From CALNZV01 sp942491115 (GTDB lineage Bacteria; Desulfobacterota; Desulfobacteria; Desulfobacterales; UBA5852): DNA of 64,000 nt. The translations under genes were made by a program, and so were the position numbers. The notes under the pieces were generated by a model. That model was not told the DNA's origin, did not search any database, and was given only the letters and a program-made list of their open reading frames with translations. The stretch spans positions 620,001-684,000 of the forward strand of contig CALNZV010000007.1 in assembly GCA_942491115.1 (NCBI GenBank), in the 5' to 3' direction. This document shows, one piece after another, positions 53,815-62,698 of this stretch. Position 1 is the first letter of the stretch. Each line of letters opens with the position of its first letter.

Positions 53815-54254
53815 GACCTATCAGCTCCTGAATGTTATTTTTTTTTTATTGTTTCCTCAATAGATTAAAGACCTTTTTTAGTCAAGAAAAAACTCTCAAA
53901 TTATTAGTCCCCTTTATTGCTTCCGAATCGATTCCCCTATTTTTCTGATTTCATCCAGAAATCGGAGGGGTCCAACGTCTTACTGAGCGGCACCATAGGG
54001 ATGCCGTTGACATGTTTCCATTCGGAGTTTCCGACGATGCCGGTTTCGACTGGCGGTCGGCAAAAAAAAGAGGCGCTGATAACCCGCATTCCGCCTCAAA
54101 CGGAGCGGTCACCAGGGCTGGTAGGCGTCTGATTCATCGGGGAGCGGCGACGGGGTCACTCAACGGTGGGCTTCCGTAATCCATTTCCATCCTGGGTTCA
54201 ATCCATGAGCTTTCCTTGACGGTGTGGGCAACCCCGATGCCGCCGTGTCCGCCA
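53815..54254. other. Intergenic region upstream of tetR
   Basis: About 440 bases. AT-rich next to tetR (T and A runs at 53838-53850 and 53873-53893), then ordinary. No gene was recognised. A TetR operator could lie here, but I found no convincing palindrome. Confidence 0.35.
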
Positions 54255-54662
54255 TCAGAAAACTTTGAACACCCGGGCAAGGGGATGGCCCGGGGCCTTG
54301 ATGGATAGGTCCAGAAAATAACCGTAGGGGGTTTGATAGGCTTGGTAGCCGGCGGCATGGAGCCGCTTCTGGGCCCTGTCGAGGAGGGATCTGGCCATCT
54401 CCGGAGCCGCCTTGTCCTCGGCAAGATGGGTAAAGGAATGAAGGATGATGTCGGTGACATTCCACTTCCGGGCCAGCCATTTGGCATTCTTAACCAGTTT
54501 GGTTTCGGCGGAACTCCCGTCCTCCCCATCGCCCGTTTCCACGTGGACGAACGCTGCGACCACCCCCGCATGGGAAGCCGGTCTCGCGGCGGGGGCGTCA
54601 TCGAGGGTCCGCATCGCCGGTACCCACTCGAAGCGTTCACAATACCAGAACAATACCCGCAT
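54255..54662 (-). CDS. Free-standing threonyl-tRNA synthetase editing-domain protein
   Basis: A 135-residue protein resembling only the archaeal-type ThrRS editing domain (tRNA-Thr_ED): MRVLFWYCERFEWVPAMRTLDDA at the start, GVVAAFVHVE, NAKWLARKWNVTDIILHSFTHLAED in the middle, and AGYQAYQTPYGYFLDLSIKAPGHPLARVFKVF at the end (quoted in pieces). The fold is related to D-aminoacyl-tRNA deacylase. It may clear Ser or D-amino acids from tRNA. It lies 65 bases after selD on the same strand, with an RBS CAAGGGGAACTCGCC before the ATG. The family identification is from memory and was not searched. Confidence 0.72.
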   Translation of the reverse strand: MRVLFWYCERFEWVPAMRTLDDAPAARPASHAGVVAAFVHVETGDGEDGSSAETKLVKNAKWLARKWNVTDIILHSFTHLAEDKAAPEMARSLLDRAQKRLHAAGYQAYQTPYGYFLDLSIKAPGHPLARVFKVF

Positions 54663-54727
54663 GGCGAGTTCCCCTTGCCGGAAGTGTGGAAAGCAGAAAT
54701 GCCGAGGGCCGGCATCGTGATCCTGGC

Positions 54728-55786
54728 CTACTGGATCACCAGGATCTCCTCATCCCCCAGGTCTGCGGCGGTTCCGATCCGACAGGCCTCCATAATGTCC
54801 CCCCCCACCAGCGCCGCCACCAGAGTGTCGGCTTCGGCATCGGGCACGGCTGCCAGCAGACCGCCGCTGGTTTGGGGATCGAATAGGATCTCCACCCGAG
54901 GCCCTTCTACTTTCGTATCGAATCGGATGCCCTCTGCCACCATCTGCCGGTTGGATCGATTGACCCCTGTGGTCACCCCTTTCCGGTACATCTCGACCGC
55001 TTCCGCCATGACCGGCAGTCGGTCCAACTCGATGAGAATACCGACACCGGAACCGCGGGCCATCTCAAAGGCGTGCCCGGCCAGCCCGAAGCCCGTGATG
55101 TCCGTAGCGCCATGGATGTCAAACTCGGCCATGATCTCGGCAGCCCGGCGGTTGAGGGTGGTCAAATGGTCGATACATGCCGACATGGCCCCATCGGAAA
55201 CCCACCCTTTCAGATTGGCATTGAAGAGCACCCCGCTGCCGATCGGCTTGGTCAGGATCAGGGCATCCCCCGGACGAACCCCGGTGTTGGTCCATACCCG
55301 ATCCGGGTGGACGATACCGGTTACCGACAAGCCGTATTTCGGCTCATCGTCATCGATGGAATGCCCGCCGGCCAGGACGGCCCCGGCTTCGGTGATTTTA
55401 TCGAGTCCGCCGGCGATGATGGCTTGGAGCACTTCGGGGCCCAATTTGCCCGAGGGAAACGCCACCAGGTTGATGCAGGTCAAGGGCCTTCCCCCCATGG
55501 CGTAGACATCGCTGATGGCGTTTGCAGCGGCAATCTGACCGAAAAGGTAGGGATCGTTGACCGGCGGGGTGATGAAATCCGCAGTGGTCACCAGGGCCAT
55601 CTCGTCGTTCAATCGGTACACACCGGCGTCGTCGCTGGTGGCATACCCCACGATGAGATTGGGATCCTCGCTCCGGGGAAGGGATCTGAGCAGTTGACCG
55701 AGCCCGACCGGGTCGATTTTGGCCGCTCAACCGCAGGTTTTAGACAAACTGAGCAAGGTCGGCTTTTGAAATCGCTTGAAGATCAT
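54728..55786 (-). CDS. selD: Selenophosphate synthetase SelD containing selenocysteine (UGA codon at 55727-55729)
   Basis: Makes selenophosphate from selenide and ATP, the selenium donor for Sec-tRNA. The ordinary open frame starts at a GTG (55651) and lacks the active site. Reading through an in-frame TGA recovers the true N-terminus from the ATG at 55786, which has GGGGAGG 8 bases upstream. The 352-residue protein begins MIFKRFQ and has the catalytic loop CGUAAKIDP, with Sec20 at the place of the E. coli catalytic Cys17 and Lys23 at Lys20. Later motifs include TSDDAGVYRL, NAISDVYAMGG, GGHSIDD, and TGFGLAGHA. A SECIS hairpin follows the UGA. It is followed by the editing-domain gene. Confidence 0.93.
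55699..55729 (-). promoter_or_regulatory. Bacterial SECIS element with UGA selenocysteine codon in selD
   Basis: On the minus strand, TGA (55729-55727) is followed after 11 bases by a stem CGACCC / GGG-C-TCG with a 4-base GGTC loop and one bulged C. The G and U of the loop and the 11-base spacing match the E. coli fdhF-type SECIS. Confidence 0.85.
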
Positions 55787-56420
55787 GGTGGTTGCCTCCC
55801 CTGAATGGTTCCAGGTCCTGGCCACGGTCCCCCGTTAGCCGAGAATCATTTCGATCACCGCCTTGAACCCGGTTCTCATGGGGCTCTCGGTACGGGGAAA
55901 ATACGCCAAATCCGAGGATAGATCCCCTCTCAATCCCCGGTTGATGTCGCTCAGAACCGCTTCGGCACATCCCAGGCCGCCGACCCCCCTAACTATTTTT
56001 CACCCGGTGCCGGACCCGGCAAATCACCGTTTCCGGGTCGGGATCTCCTCCCGACTGAGATATCGCTGTCGGTTGAAATACCATAGACGCTCCAACGATC
56101 ATGAGACCGGCCAAGGGGACTTACCGATATTTCTGGGCGAAACGCCCCATCTGCCCCGTCAAAAATACGGCTGAGGGCGCAAGGGGACTTACTATCGGTT
56201 TTCCCCGGAAAAATCCAATCGATAGTATCTATTGAATGGGCCGTCCACAACAGATCCTATCGATACTCAGGTCTGACGTCCCCAGGATTGGCACTCCCAG
56301 AAACATCCCGGGGGTCCCCTGGAGCCGGTTGGATTTTTATCAAGGCTTCTAGTATGGTAGGGCTCCACGTCAGGATGGAATCGCTGTAAACTGCCAAACC
56401 AGGGGAAAGGAAAAGCGATC
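55787..56420. other. 634-base intergenic region with structured and repeated sequence
   Basis: The longest gap in the window. It holds a perfect 7-bp hairpin GTCGGGA/TCCCGAC (56037-56055), a 13-bp direct repeat listed separately, and an ATCGATAG/CTATCGAT inverted repeat (about 56218-56264). On the minus strand an open frame of about 52 codons (about 55850-55990; ending MRTGFKAVIEMILG) looks protein-like but has no start codon, so it may be a gene remnant. A weak TTGGAT-18-TATGGT promoter for the double-HTH gene ends near 56358. Confidence 0.45.
56112..56192 (+). repeat. Two copies of a 13-bp direct repeat
   Basis: CAAGGGGACTTAC at 56112-56124 and 56180-56192, 68 bases apart, with related CGATA/TATCG sequence just after each. 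Possibly the remnant of a REP-like or mobile-element end. Confidence 0.5.
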
Positions 56421-56810
56421 ATGACCACAAACGCTAGGACCCTGACCACCAAGGCCTACTCGGAGCACACGGGCATTCCGGTCCAGGAGGTCACGCGGCG
56501 GCTTCGGGAGGGTCAGATCAAGGGATTCAAGAAATCGGGGCGATGGGTCATCCCGGTTGACGGCCCCTCGGAACCAAGACCCACGGCTGCCTCCCCCGGG
56601 CATCCGGATGCCGCCCCCCTGTCGACGGCCCAAAAGCCGGGGTCCCGCCTCAGCGTTGCCGAATTCAGCCGCATGACCTATCTTACCGAGAGCGGGGTCA
56701 TTCAATGGCTGAAACGAGGCCGGCTGACCGGCAGGATGGACGCAGACGGACAGTGGCGGGTGGACCCCGAGAACCTGGAGAATCCCGATGTCAAACGCTT
56801 GGTGAGATAA
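56421..56810 (+). CDS. Small DNA-binding protein with two excisionase-like HTH units
   Basis: A 129-residue protein with two similar winged-helix units. The first is residues 8-46 (LTTKAYSEHTGIPVQEVTRRLREGQIKGFKKSGRWVIP in outline), the second residues 74-115 (SVAEFSRMTYLTESGVIQWLKRG, then DADGQWRVDPENL). A Pro/Ala-rich linker separates them. Each resembles the MerR/excisionase-type HTH. Such internal duplication is unusual at this size. It has an AAAGGA 9 bases upstream and lies 46 bases before pepT, so it may be an operon partner or regulator. The target is unknown. Confidence 0.72.
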   Translation: MTTNARTLTTKAYSEHTGIPVQEVTRRLREGQIKGFKKSGRWVIPVDGPSEPRPTAASPGHPDAAPLSTAQKPGSRLSVAEFSRMTYLTESGVIQWLKRGRLTGRMDADGQWRVDPENLENPDVKRLVR

Positions 56811-56856
56811 TCCCAAAGGCGGATTGAGATCCCCGCAGAAACCAAAGAGAATCCAT

Positions 56857-58119
56857 ATGACCATCCCGCCGCGCGCCATCCAGCTCATGGGCGAGGATAC
56901 CCTGGAGCGCTTCCTCCGGTATGTGCGGGTCGATACCCGTTCCGATCCCGACACGGGCTCCCACCCCTCTTCGCCGGGCCAGCGGGAGTTGGCCGTCATC
57001 TTGAAGACCGAGCTTGCGGGAATGGGGATTGCCGACACCGAAATCGACGGCTTCTCCTACCTGTATGCCAGGCTGCCGGCCTCTCCCGGGGCTTCGGAAA
57101 CGCCTCTGACCCTCTGTGCGCACCTCGACACCTCCCCGTCCGTTTCCGGGTCGGGGGTGACGCCGGTGCTCCACCCGGATTATGACGGCACCCCGATCCG
57201 CTTTTCGAAGTCGCCGGAGATGACCCTGACTCCCGGGGATTCTCCGGAGCTGTTGCGTTTCCGGGGGGACACCATCATCACGTCGGCAGGGGATACCCTC
57301 CTGGGGGCGGACGACAAGGCCGGCATTGCCGCCATCATGGGCGCCCTGGCGACACTCCGGGCATTTCCGGAGCTTCCCCATCCGGAACTCCGAATCGTTT
57401 TCACCCCCGACGAGGAAATCGGCCAAGGCGCAGACCACATACAGATGGATCGCTTAGGTCAGATCGGCTACACCGTCGACGGCGGTGAGATGGGCAGCAT
57501 CGAGGGGGAATGCTTTCACGCCGAAGAAGTCTCTCTCCATTTCACCGGTCACAATGTCCACCCGGGCTACGCCAAAAACCGGATGGTCAACGCCGGGGCC
57601 GCCGCCGCCCGCTTGGCCGCCGCCCTCCCCGACCACGACACGCCGGAACATCGGGAGGGACGGGAGGGCTTCGTCCATCTCATCTCGATCGCAGGCAACG
57701 AATCGGAAGCCGACATCACCCTCATCCTTCGAGACTTTCAGAAGGAGCAGGTGGCAGCGCGGCGGGAATTCATCCAATTGCTGGTCAAGACCGTCGCCGC
57801 CCGCACTCCCGGTCTGAAGATCGGTATGGCGGTCAAGGAGCAGTACAGGAACATGAAGGAAGTGCTAGTGCAGCATCCCGATGTCATGGCTCGCGCGTTG
57901 GAGGCCATCACCTCGGCCGGGCTATCTCCAATCCCGAAGCCGATCAGGGGAGGAACCGACGGGGCCCGGTTGTCCTTCATGGGGATGCCCACCCCCAACC
58001 TCTTCGCCGGTGGGATGCTGTTCCACTCCCCCAAGGAGTGGGTCCCGGCGGCAGCCCTTCGGAAAAGCGCAGAAACCCTCCTTCATCTCTGCCGCCTCTG
58101 GGCCCAGCCCGACAGCTGA
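56857..58119 (+). CDS. pepT: Peptidase T (M20B tripeptide aminopeptidase)
   Basis: A 420-residue cytoplasmic zinc aminopeptidase releasing N-terminal residues from tripeptides. Motifs: LERFLRYVRVDTRSDP at the start, the metal ligand His in LCAHLDTSPS, TLLGADDKAGIAAIMGAL (bridging Asp), TPDEEIGQGADH (catalytic Glu), the Asp in YTVDGGEMGSIEGECF, and GGTDGARLSFMGMPTPNLFAGG near the C-terminus. Length fits the family (about 410). The start at 56857 was chosen with AAAGAG upstream, though an ATG ten codons later would also fit. Probably cotranscribed with the double-HTH gene and the MFS gene. Confidence 0.93.
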   Translation: MTIPPRAIQLMGEDTLERFLRYVRVDTRSDPDTGSHPSSPGQRELAVILKTELAGMGIADTEIDGFSYLYARLPASPGASETPLTLCAHLDTSPSVSGSGVTPVLHPDYDGTPIRFSKSPEMTLTPGDSPELLRFRGDTIITSAGDTLLGADDKAGIAAIMGALATLRAFPELPHPELRIVFTPDEEIGQGADHIQMDRLGQIGYTVDGGEMGSIEGECFHAEEVSLHFTGHNVHPGYAKNRMVNAGAAAARLAAALPDHDTPEHREGREGFVHLISIAGNESEADITLILRDFQKEQVAARREFIQLLVKTVAARTPGLKIGMAVKEQYRNMKEVLVQHPDVMARALEAITSAGLSPIPKPIRGGTDGARLSFMGMPTPNLFAGGMLFHSPKEWVPAAALRKSAETLLHLCRLWAQPDS

Positions 58120-58179
58120 TCGCGCGATGCCGTCCCCTCCCTGGAGAACGCCGGCATCCGGGCGACACGAAAGGCACCC

Positions 58180-59535
58180 ATGATTGAACCGGTCCTGACC
58201 CCATCCCCTTTTGGCATCCCCAACATCCGGCGATTCATTGGGTTCCGTGTCTGCTTCAACGCACGATTTTATTACCCGATCTTTACGATTCTGTTTCTGG
58301 ACTTCGGCCTCACTCTCGATCAGTTCGCCGTTCTCAACGCCATCTGGGCCGCTACCATCGTTCTATTCGAGGTGCCGTCGGGGGCTTTGGCCGACGTCAT
58401 CGGAAGGCGCAATCTTCTGGTAACCGCCGGGGCCCTCATGGTGGGAGAAATCCTCATCGTCTGCCTGGCGCCGGTGGGCTCCTCTCCAACCCTCTTTTGG
58501 CTCTTTGCCCTTAACCGGGTGTTGAGCGGGGTTGCCGAAGCCGCCGCCAGCGGCGCCGATGAGGCCCTGGCTTACGATTCCCTATGTCAGCACGGCCTTG
58601 AGAGCCAGTGGGGCCAGGTGCTAGAGCGCCAGATGCGACTCCAGTCCGCCACCAATCTGGCCGCCATGAGTGTGGGAGCCGTTCTATACGATCCCTCGGC
58701 CGTCAATTGGATGCTGTCGGCCATCGGTGCTGCTGCAGTCCTCGACCAGGAGGTCACTCTCAAATTTCCTCTCTATCTGACTCTGGTCATGGCGGTCCTC
58801 ACCCTTGCCGCCGCCGTCGGTATGAAAGAAACCCAACATCTCGAACGAACCGCCGATCGGTCCGGGATCAGGGTAGCCGCCGACGCCTTTAAGGTCACTC
58901 TGGATGCCGGAGTATGGATTCTTAAAACCCCCATGGCAAGCGTCATCATCGCATCGGGCCTGATGTTCGATCATGTGGGTCGCCTGCTGATCACCCTCAA
59001 CAGTCAATATTATCGCGTGATCCAGCTGCCCGAAGCCACCTTTGGTATGATCAGCTCGGGACTGAGTGTTTTCGGACTCTTCCTCCCCATCATCGCCCGG
59101 TGGCTGACGCGGCACTGGACGCCCAGGGCCAATTTCCTCCTCGTGGGAACTGTTCTTTTCACCGGCATCGTGGTGATGGTGTTTTTCCTTCCTCTGGTGG
59201 GCATAATCGCGCCGGTGTGTATCTTCAGCGTCCTGATGCTCACCAATTTTTTCACCAGCCACTATCTCAATCCCTTGACCACGTCGGCGCAACGGGCAAC
59301 GGTGCTGAGCTTCAAGGGGTTGAGCTTCAATCTCGCCTACGGATTGATCGGCCTTCTCTACGCTAGCCTTCTCGCACACCTGCGAAACGGTCTCACCCGC
59401 GCCGGCATCCCCGCCGGGGACGGCATGGAGGAGGCGGTGTTCAGGCAGTCCATCCAATGGTTCCCGGGCTATTTCCTGATCGGCTTCTGCCTCTTGGCCC
59501 TGTGGATACGGTGGCGGTTGAAACGCCGCCATTGA
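58180..59535 (+). CDS. MFS transporter
   Basis: A 451-residue permease with about 12 hydrophobic helices. The conserved loop between helices 2 and 3 is seen in FEVPSGALADVIGRRNLLV, and helix 1 is preceded by IGFRVCFNARFYYPIF. Between helices 4 and 5 there is an unusually charged segment (ALAYDSLCQHGLESQWGQVLERQMRLQS), typical of a subgroup often linked to drug or small-molecule export. AAAGG lies 5 bases before the ATG. It follows pepT by 60 bases. Substrate unknown. Confidence 0.85.
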   Translation: MIEPVLTPSPFGIPNIRRFIGFRVCFNARFYYPIFTILFLDFGLTLDQFAVLNAIWAATIVLFEVPSGALADVIGRRNLLVTAGALMVGEILIVCLAPVGSSPTLFWLFALNRVLSGVAEAAASGADEALAYDSLCQHGLESQWGQVLERQMRLQSATNLAAMSVGAVLYDPSAVNWMLSAIGAAAVLDQEVTLKFPLYLTLVMAVLTLAAAVGMKETQHLERTADRSGIRVAADAFKVTLDAGVWILKTPMASVIIASGLMFDHVGRLLITLNSQYYRVIQLPEATFGMISSGLSVFGLFLPIIARWLTRHWTPRANFLLVGTVLFTGIVVMVFFLPLVGIIAPVCIFSVLMLTNFFTSHYLNPLTTSAQRATVLSFKGLSFNLAYGLIGLLYASLLAHLRNGLTRAGIPAGDGMEEAVFRQSIQWFPGYFLIGFCLLALWIRWRLKRRH

Positions 59536-59639
59536 TCCGCTTGTCCTTTTTCTGCGGGGATTTTTGACAAATCCCGCGAAATCGAGCATAGGAATGATCA
59601 CCGTCAACCCTTAGGACGTCGACAAAGGACCGGATCGCC

Positions 59640-60572
59640 ATGGGGCGGGATCTGACAGAACCCTATAACCTGCAGGAGTGGATCCATCGGCTGGTATCGC
59701 CCCGGTCGGTTGGGGTGGTGATGCTGATTCTGATTGCCGCGGTTTCAGAGCTTCGCTTCGACTGGGTCGAGCGGGCCATCGGTGCCTACCTGGTTACCAC
59801 CAACCCGGTACGCCCCGAATCCGGGGCCATCTGGGAAAAAGGTCATCGGTCCCTCTCCGCCCAGGATACCCTGGAGCAGCTGGTGGCCGACCGACTGGCA
59901 TCCCAGCGGGAAGCCCAGACAGCGGAAAATTTTTCCCAGATCCTTCAAACCCTATCCACCACGGAACAGGTGGTCATCTCCGCGGATCACTTCAGAGAGT
60001 TGTATGTGGGGCTGCCCCCGGACCTGGCCAGAGAAATGATGTCGCCCTTTGCCATGATATCCCTGCTCAACCGAAGGGAATGGGAGCGAACCGTTTTTCA
60101 GAAATCAAGCGTCGGCATGACCGTCTACCTGCTCAACTCGACAAACGGTGTTCTTCGACAGCTTGCCTTCCCCGAGCGGCTGATCGCCCGTATCGGGCGC
60201 AGCGAAAAGGCGGTCGGAAGACAGCTGGAGGACATACGGGCCTTTTCAAACCGGATTTACGACGCCGGCCGCTTTTTTGAAGCGCTCGAGGGGTTGCCGG
60301 AAGACGTGCGAAGAAACATCATCCCTTGGCCGGAGACGCTGTTGGAAAAGGACGGACCCATCGCGCGGGTCGGTATTTCCGACGAAATCAATGACGGCAC
60401 TATCGACATCGGTTTTGAGATCATCACCCCCAACCGCATGGAAGTTATCACCATGGAGAGCAAGGACTGGGCAGTGTGGCAGCTGAGTCCGTTTCTTGGA
60501 AGTGCCCGTGAGACGGACCCGCCTTCCGATGCCGATAACGCGACGTCAGCGCAGGAGCCACCCTCCGAATGA
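59640..60572 (+). CDS. Membrane-anchored protein of unknown function coupled to PBP1a
   Basis: A 310-residue protein that I do not recognise. It has one N-terminal helix (SVGVVMLILIAAVSEL, residues 24-39), then a soluble part, mainly helical with AQDTLEQLVADRLASQREAQTAENFSQIL, a Ser/Thr-rich middle and a beta-rich end. No known motif was seen. Its stop overlaps the PBP1a start (ATGA), so translation is coupled. Together with the SPOR-domain gene beyond, this suggests a periplasmic cell-wall accessory factor. Location and coupling are the only evidence for that role. Confidence 0.65.
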   Translation: MGRDLTEPYNLQEWIHRLVSPRSVGVVMLILIAAVSELRFDWVERAIGAYLVTTNPVRPESGAIWEKGHRSLSAQDTLEQLVADRLASQREAQTAENFSQILQTLSTTEQVVISADHFRELYVGLPPDLAREMMSPFAMISLLNRREWERTVFQKSSVGMTVYLLNSTNGVLRQLAFPERLIARIGRSEKAVGRQLEDIRAFSNRIYDAGRFFEALEGLPEDVRRNIIPWPETLLEKDGPIARVGISDEINDGTIDIGFEIITPNRMEVITMESKDWAVWQLSPFLGSARETDPPSDADNATSAQEPPSE

Positions 60573-62647
60573 TCCGACTGATGAGATCCGTGTTCTTCGG
60601 CCTCCTGGCAGGCCTCGGACTGATGACCCTTGGGGGCCTCGTTCTGTTTTTTGTCGCCGCCCACCACCTGCCCAGGGTCCCCGATCCCCTGTCGAAAATC
60701 ATCGAGACCCCTCCGACCACTCTCTACGCCAGCACCGGGGAGCGACTGATGGTCATCGGCGGACGGGAAACCATCCCCATCGACCGGGTCTCGAGGGATT
60801 TTATCAACGCCGTGGTGGCCACGGAAGATCACCGGTTCTGGAGCCATCACGGGGTCAACAAGCTCCGCACCCTGAAGGCCCTCCAGATTACTCTCTTTGA
60901 ACCCAACAAAATCCAGGGGGCCTCCACCATCACCCAGCAGCTGGCCAAAAATCTCTTTTTTTCCTTCAGGCGGAGTTACATGCGGAAGGTCCGGGAACTC
61001 CTCGTGGCCCTTCAGATCGAATCCCGGTTCAGCAAGCAGGAAATCCTCGAGGCTTACATCAATCAAATTCCGTTCGGCTCCAGGGCCCACGGGATCGAGC
61101 AAGCCGCGAGAACCTTTTTTGACAGATCCGCCGCCGATCTCACATTAGCCCAATCGGCGCTTCTGGCCGGCCTGCCGAAATCCCCGACCCGCTACAATCC
61201 GTTCCGGTATCCCGAAAGGGCCAGGCGGCGGCAGCGAATCGTCCTTCAACGGATGGTGGCCACCGGCATCATCTCCAAATCGGAAGCCCTGGCGGCGGCA
61301 AGCGAACCCCTTGAACTCAGACCTCCGTCAAACCGATTCTCAACGGCTAACTATTTCCTGGACATGGTAATCCGGGATCTGGAAAACCGTTATGGGGCCG
61401 ACACCGTTCATCACGGGGGGCTTCAGGTCTTCACGACCCTGGACCCCCAGCTGCAGCTGTGGGCAACGGAAGCCGTTTCAAAAGGCCTCGAGAATCTTGA
61501 CGATATACTTGGCATCGATAGCAGCGCCGAGCCGGAGAGCCGCCCCCAGGGAGCGCTGGTTGCCATCGAGCCCAGGTCCGGTGCGGTCAAAGCCATGATC
61601 GGCGGCAGAGACTACACGGCTTCCGCCTACAACCGGGCCATCCAGAGCCAGCGGCAGGCCGGTTCGGGTTTCAAACCCTTTCTGTATTACGCCGCCATGG
61701 AGCGCCGGGGACTGTCTCCGGCCAGCATCATGGTCGACCAGCCCGTCACCATTTCGGTTAACGGTGCCGGGGACTGGTCTCCCCGTAATTTCAGCCGCAC
61801 CTACCGCGGCCCCATGGTGCTCAAAATGGCGCTCATGAAATCCGTAAATACCATCGCCGCCCAGCTGGTCGAACTCACGGGGCCCGAGGCCGTCGTCGAT
61901 ACCGCCCGCCGATGCGGCATCGACAGCCCTCTAAGGGAGGTGTTCTCGTTGGCGTTGGGCACTTCCGGCGTGAGCACCATGGAGATGGCGTCGGCCTTCT
62001 CCACATTCGCCAGCGGTGGAACCCGGCATTCCCCCTATTGGATTGCAAGGGTCGAGGAACCGATGGGAGGTATTCTGGAAGAGCACATTGTTCGAGGCCA
62101 GAGGACCCTCTCCCCGTCCATCAGCTACCAGGTTCTCGACATGATGCGGGGTGTGGTCGAGGAAGGGTCCGGATCGGTCATCCGCCGACTGGGCTTCGAG
62201 TTGCCGGCTGCCGGAAAGACCGGTACGACCAACAGTTACAAAGATGCCTGGTTCACGGGTTTCACCCCGTCCCTTTGTACAGCGGTGTGGGTCGGATTCG
62301 ACAGGGAAAAGAGTCTAAGAGATACGGCAGGCAGAGGCATTACCGGGGGCAGAGGGGCTGCCCCCATCTGGGCCAGTTTTATGAAGCGGGCCACCGAGGG
62401 CGATCCGTTCCGGGAATTTCCGATACCCGATGATATCCGCTTCGAAATGATCGATCCACTCACCGGCAGGGCCCTGGACGCCTTGACCCGGGACCCCATT
62501 CGGGTGGCCCTGATGGCGGATCAGCGCCCCGGAGGCACCGACGTGACCCCCGGCGGCACGATCACTCTGGAGGTGCCCAGGGAGCCGCCTGAGGCCATAA
62601 CGCCGCGGGAGACCATCCGAGAGGAAGATCTCCCGGCCGATGGGTAG
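60569..62647 (+). CDS. mrcA: Class A penicillin-binding protein, PBP1a type
   Basis: A 692-residue bifunctional peptidoglycan synthase with one N-terminal helix (FGLLAGLGLMTLGGLVLFFV). The GT51 domain has Glu in VATEDHRFWSHHGVN, and GASTITQQLAKNLFFSF. The transpeptidase has SxxK in AGSGFKPF, SVN in LMKSVNTIA, and KTGTTNSYKDAWFTGF. There is no UB2H segment, unlike the PBP1b at 33.3 kb. The usual E. coli PBP1a OB-type insert is short or absent. It lies in a three-gene operon with the coupled upstream protein and the SPOR gene 51 bases downstream. Confidence 0.92.
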   Translation: MIRLMRSVFFGLLAGLGLMTLGGLVLFFVAAHHLPRVPDPLSKIIETPPTTLYASTGERLMVIGGRETIPIDRVSRDFINAVVATEDHRFWSHHGVNKLRTLKALQITLFEPNKIQGASTITQQLAKNLFFSFRRSYMRKVRELLVALQIESRFSKQEILEAYINQIPFGSRAHGIEQAARTFFDRSAADLTLAQSALLAGLPKSPTRYNPFRYPERARRRQRIVLQRMVATGIISKSEALAAASEPLELRPPSNRFSTANYFLDMVIRDLENRYGADTVHHGGLQVFTTLDPQLQLWATEAVSKGLENLDDILGIDSSAEPESRPQGALVAIEPRSGAVKAMIGGRDYTASAYNRAIQSQRQAGSGFKPFLYYAAMERRGLSPASIMVDQPVTISVNGAGDWSPRNFSRTYRGPMVLKMALMKSVNTIAAQLVELTGPEAVVDTARRCGIDSPLREVFSLALGTSGVSTMEMASAFSTFASGGTRHSPYWIARVEEPMGGILEEHIVRGQRTLSPSISYQVLDMMRGVVEEGSGSVIRRLGFELPAAGKTGTTNSYKDAWFTGFTPSLCTAVWVGFDREKSLRDTAGRGITGGRGAAPIWASFMKRATEGDPFREFPIPDDIRFEMIDPLTGRALDALTRDPIRVALMADQRPGGTDVTPGGTITLEVPREPPEAITPRETIREEDLPADG

Positions 62648-62698
62648 GGGATTGGAAAATCATCGGAGGACGACGACGGGAAGGATGGTTCGACGGGC

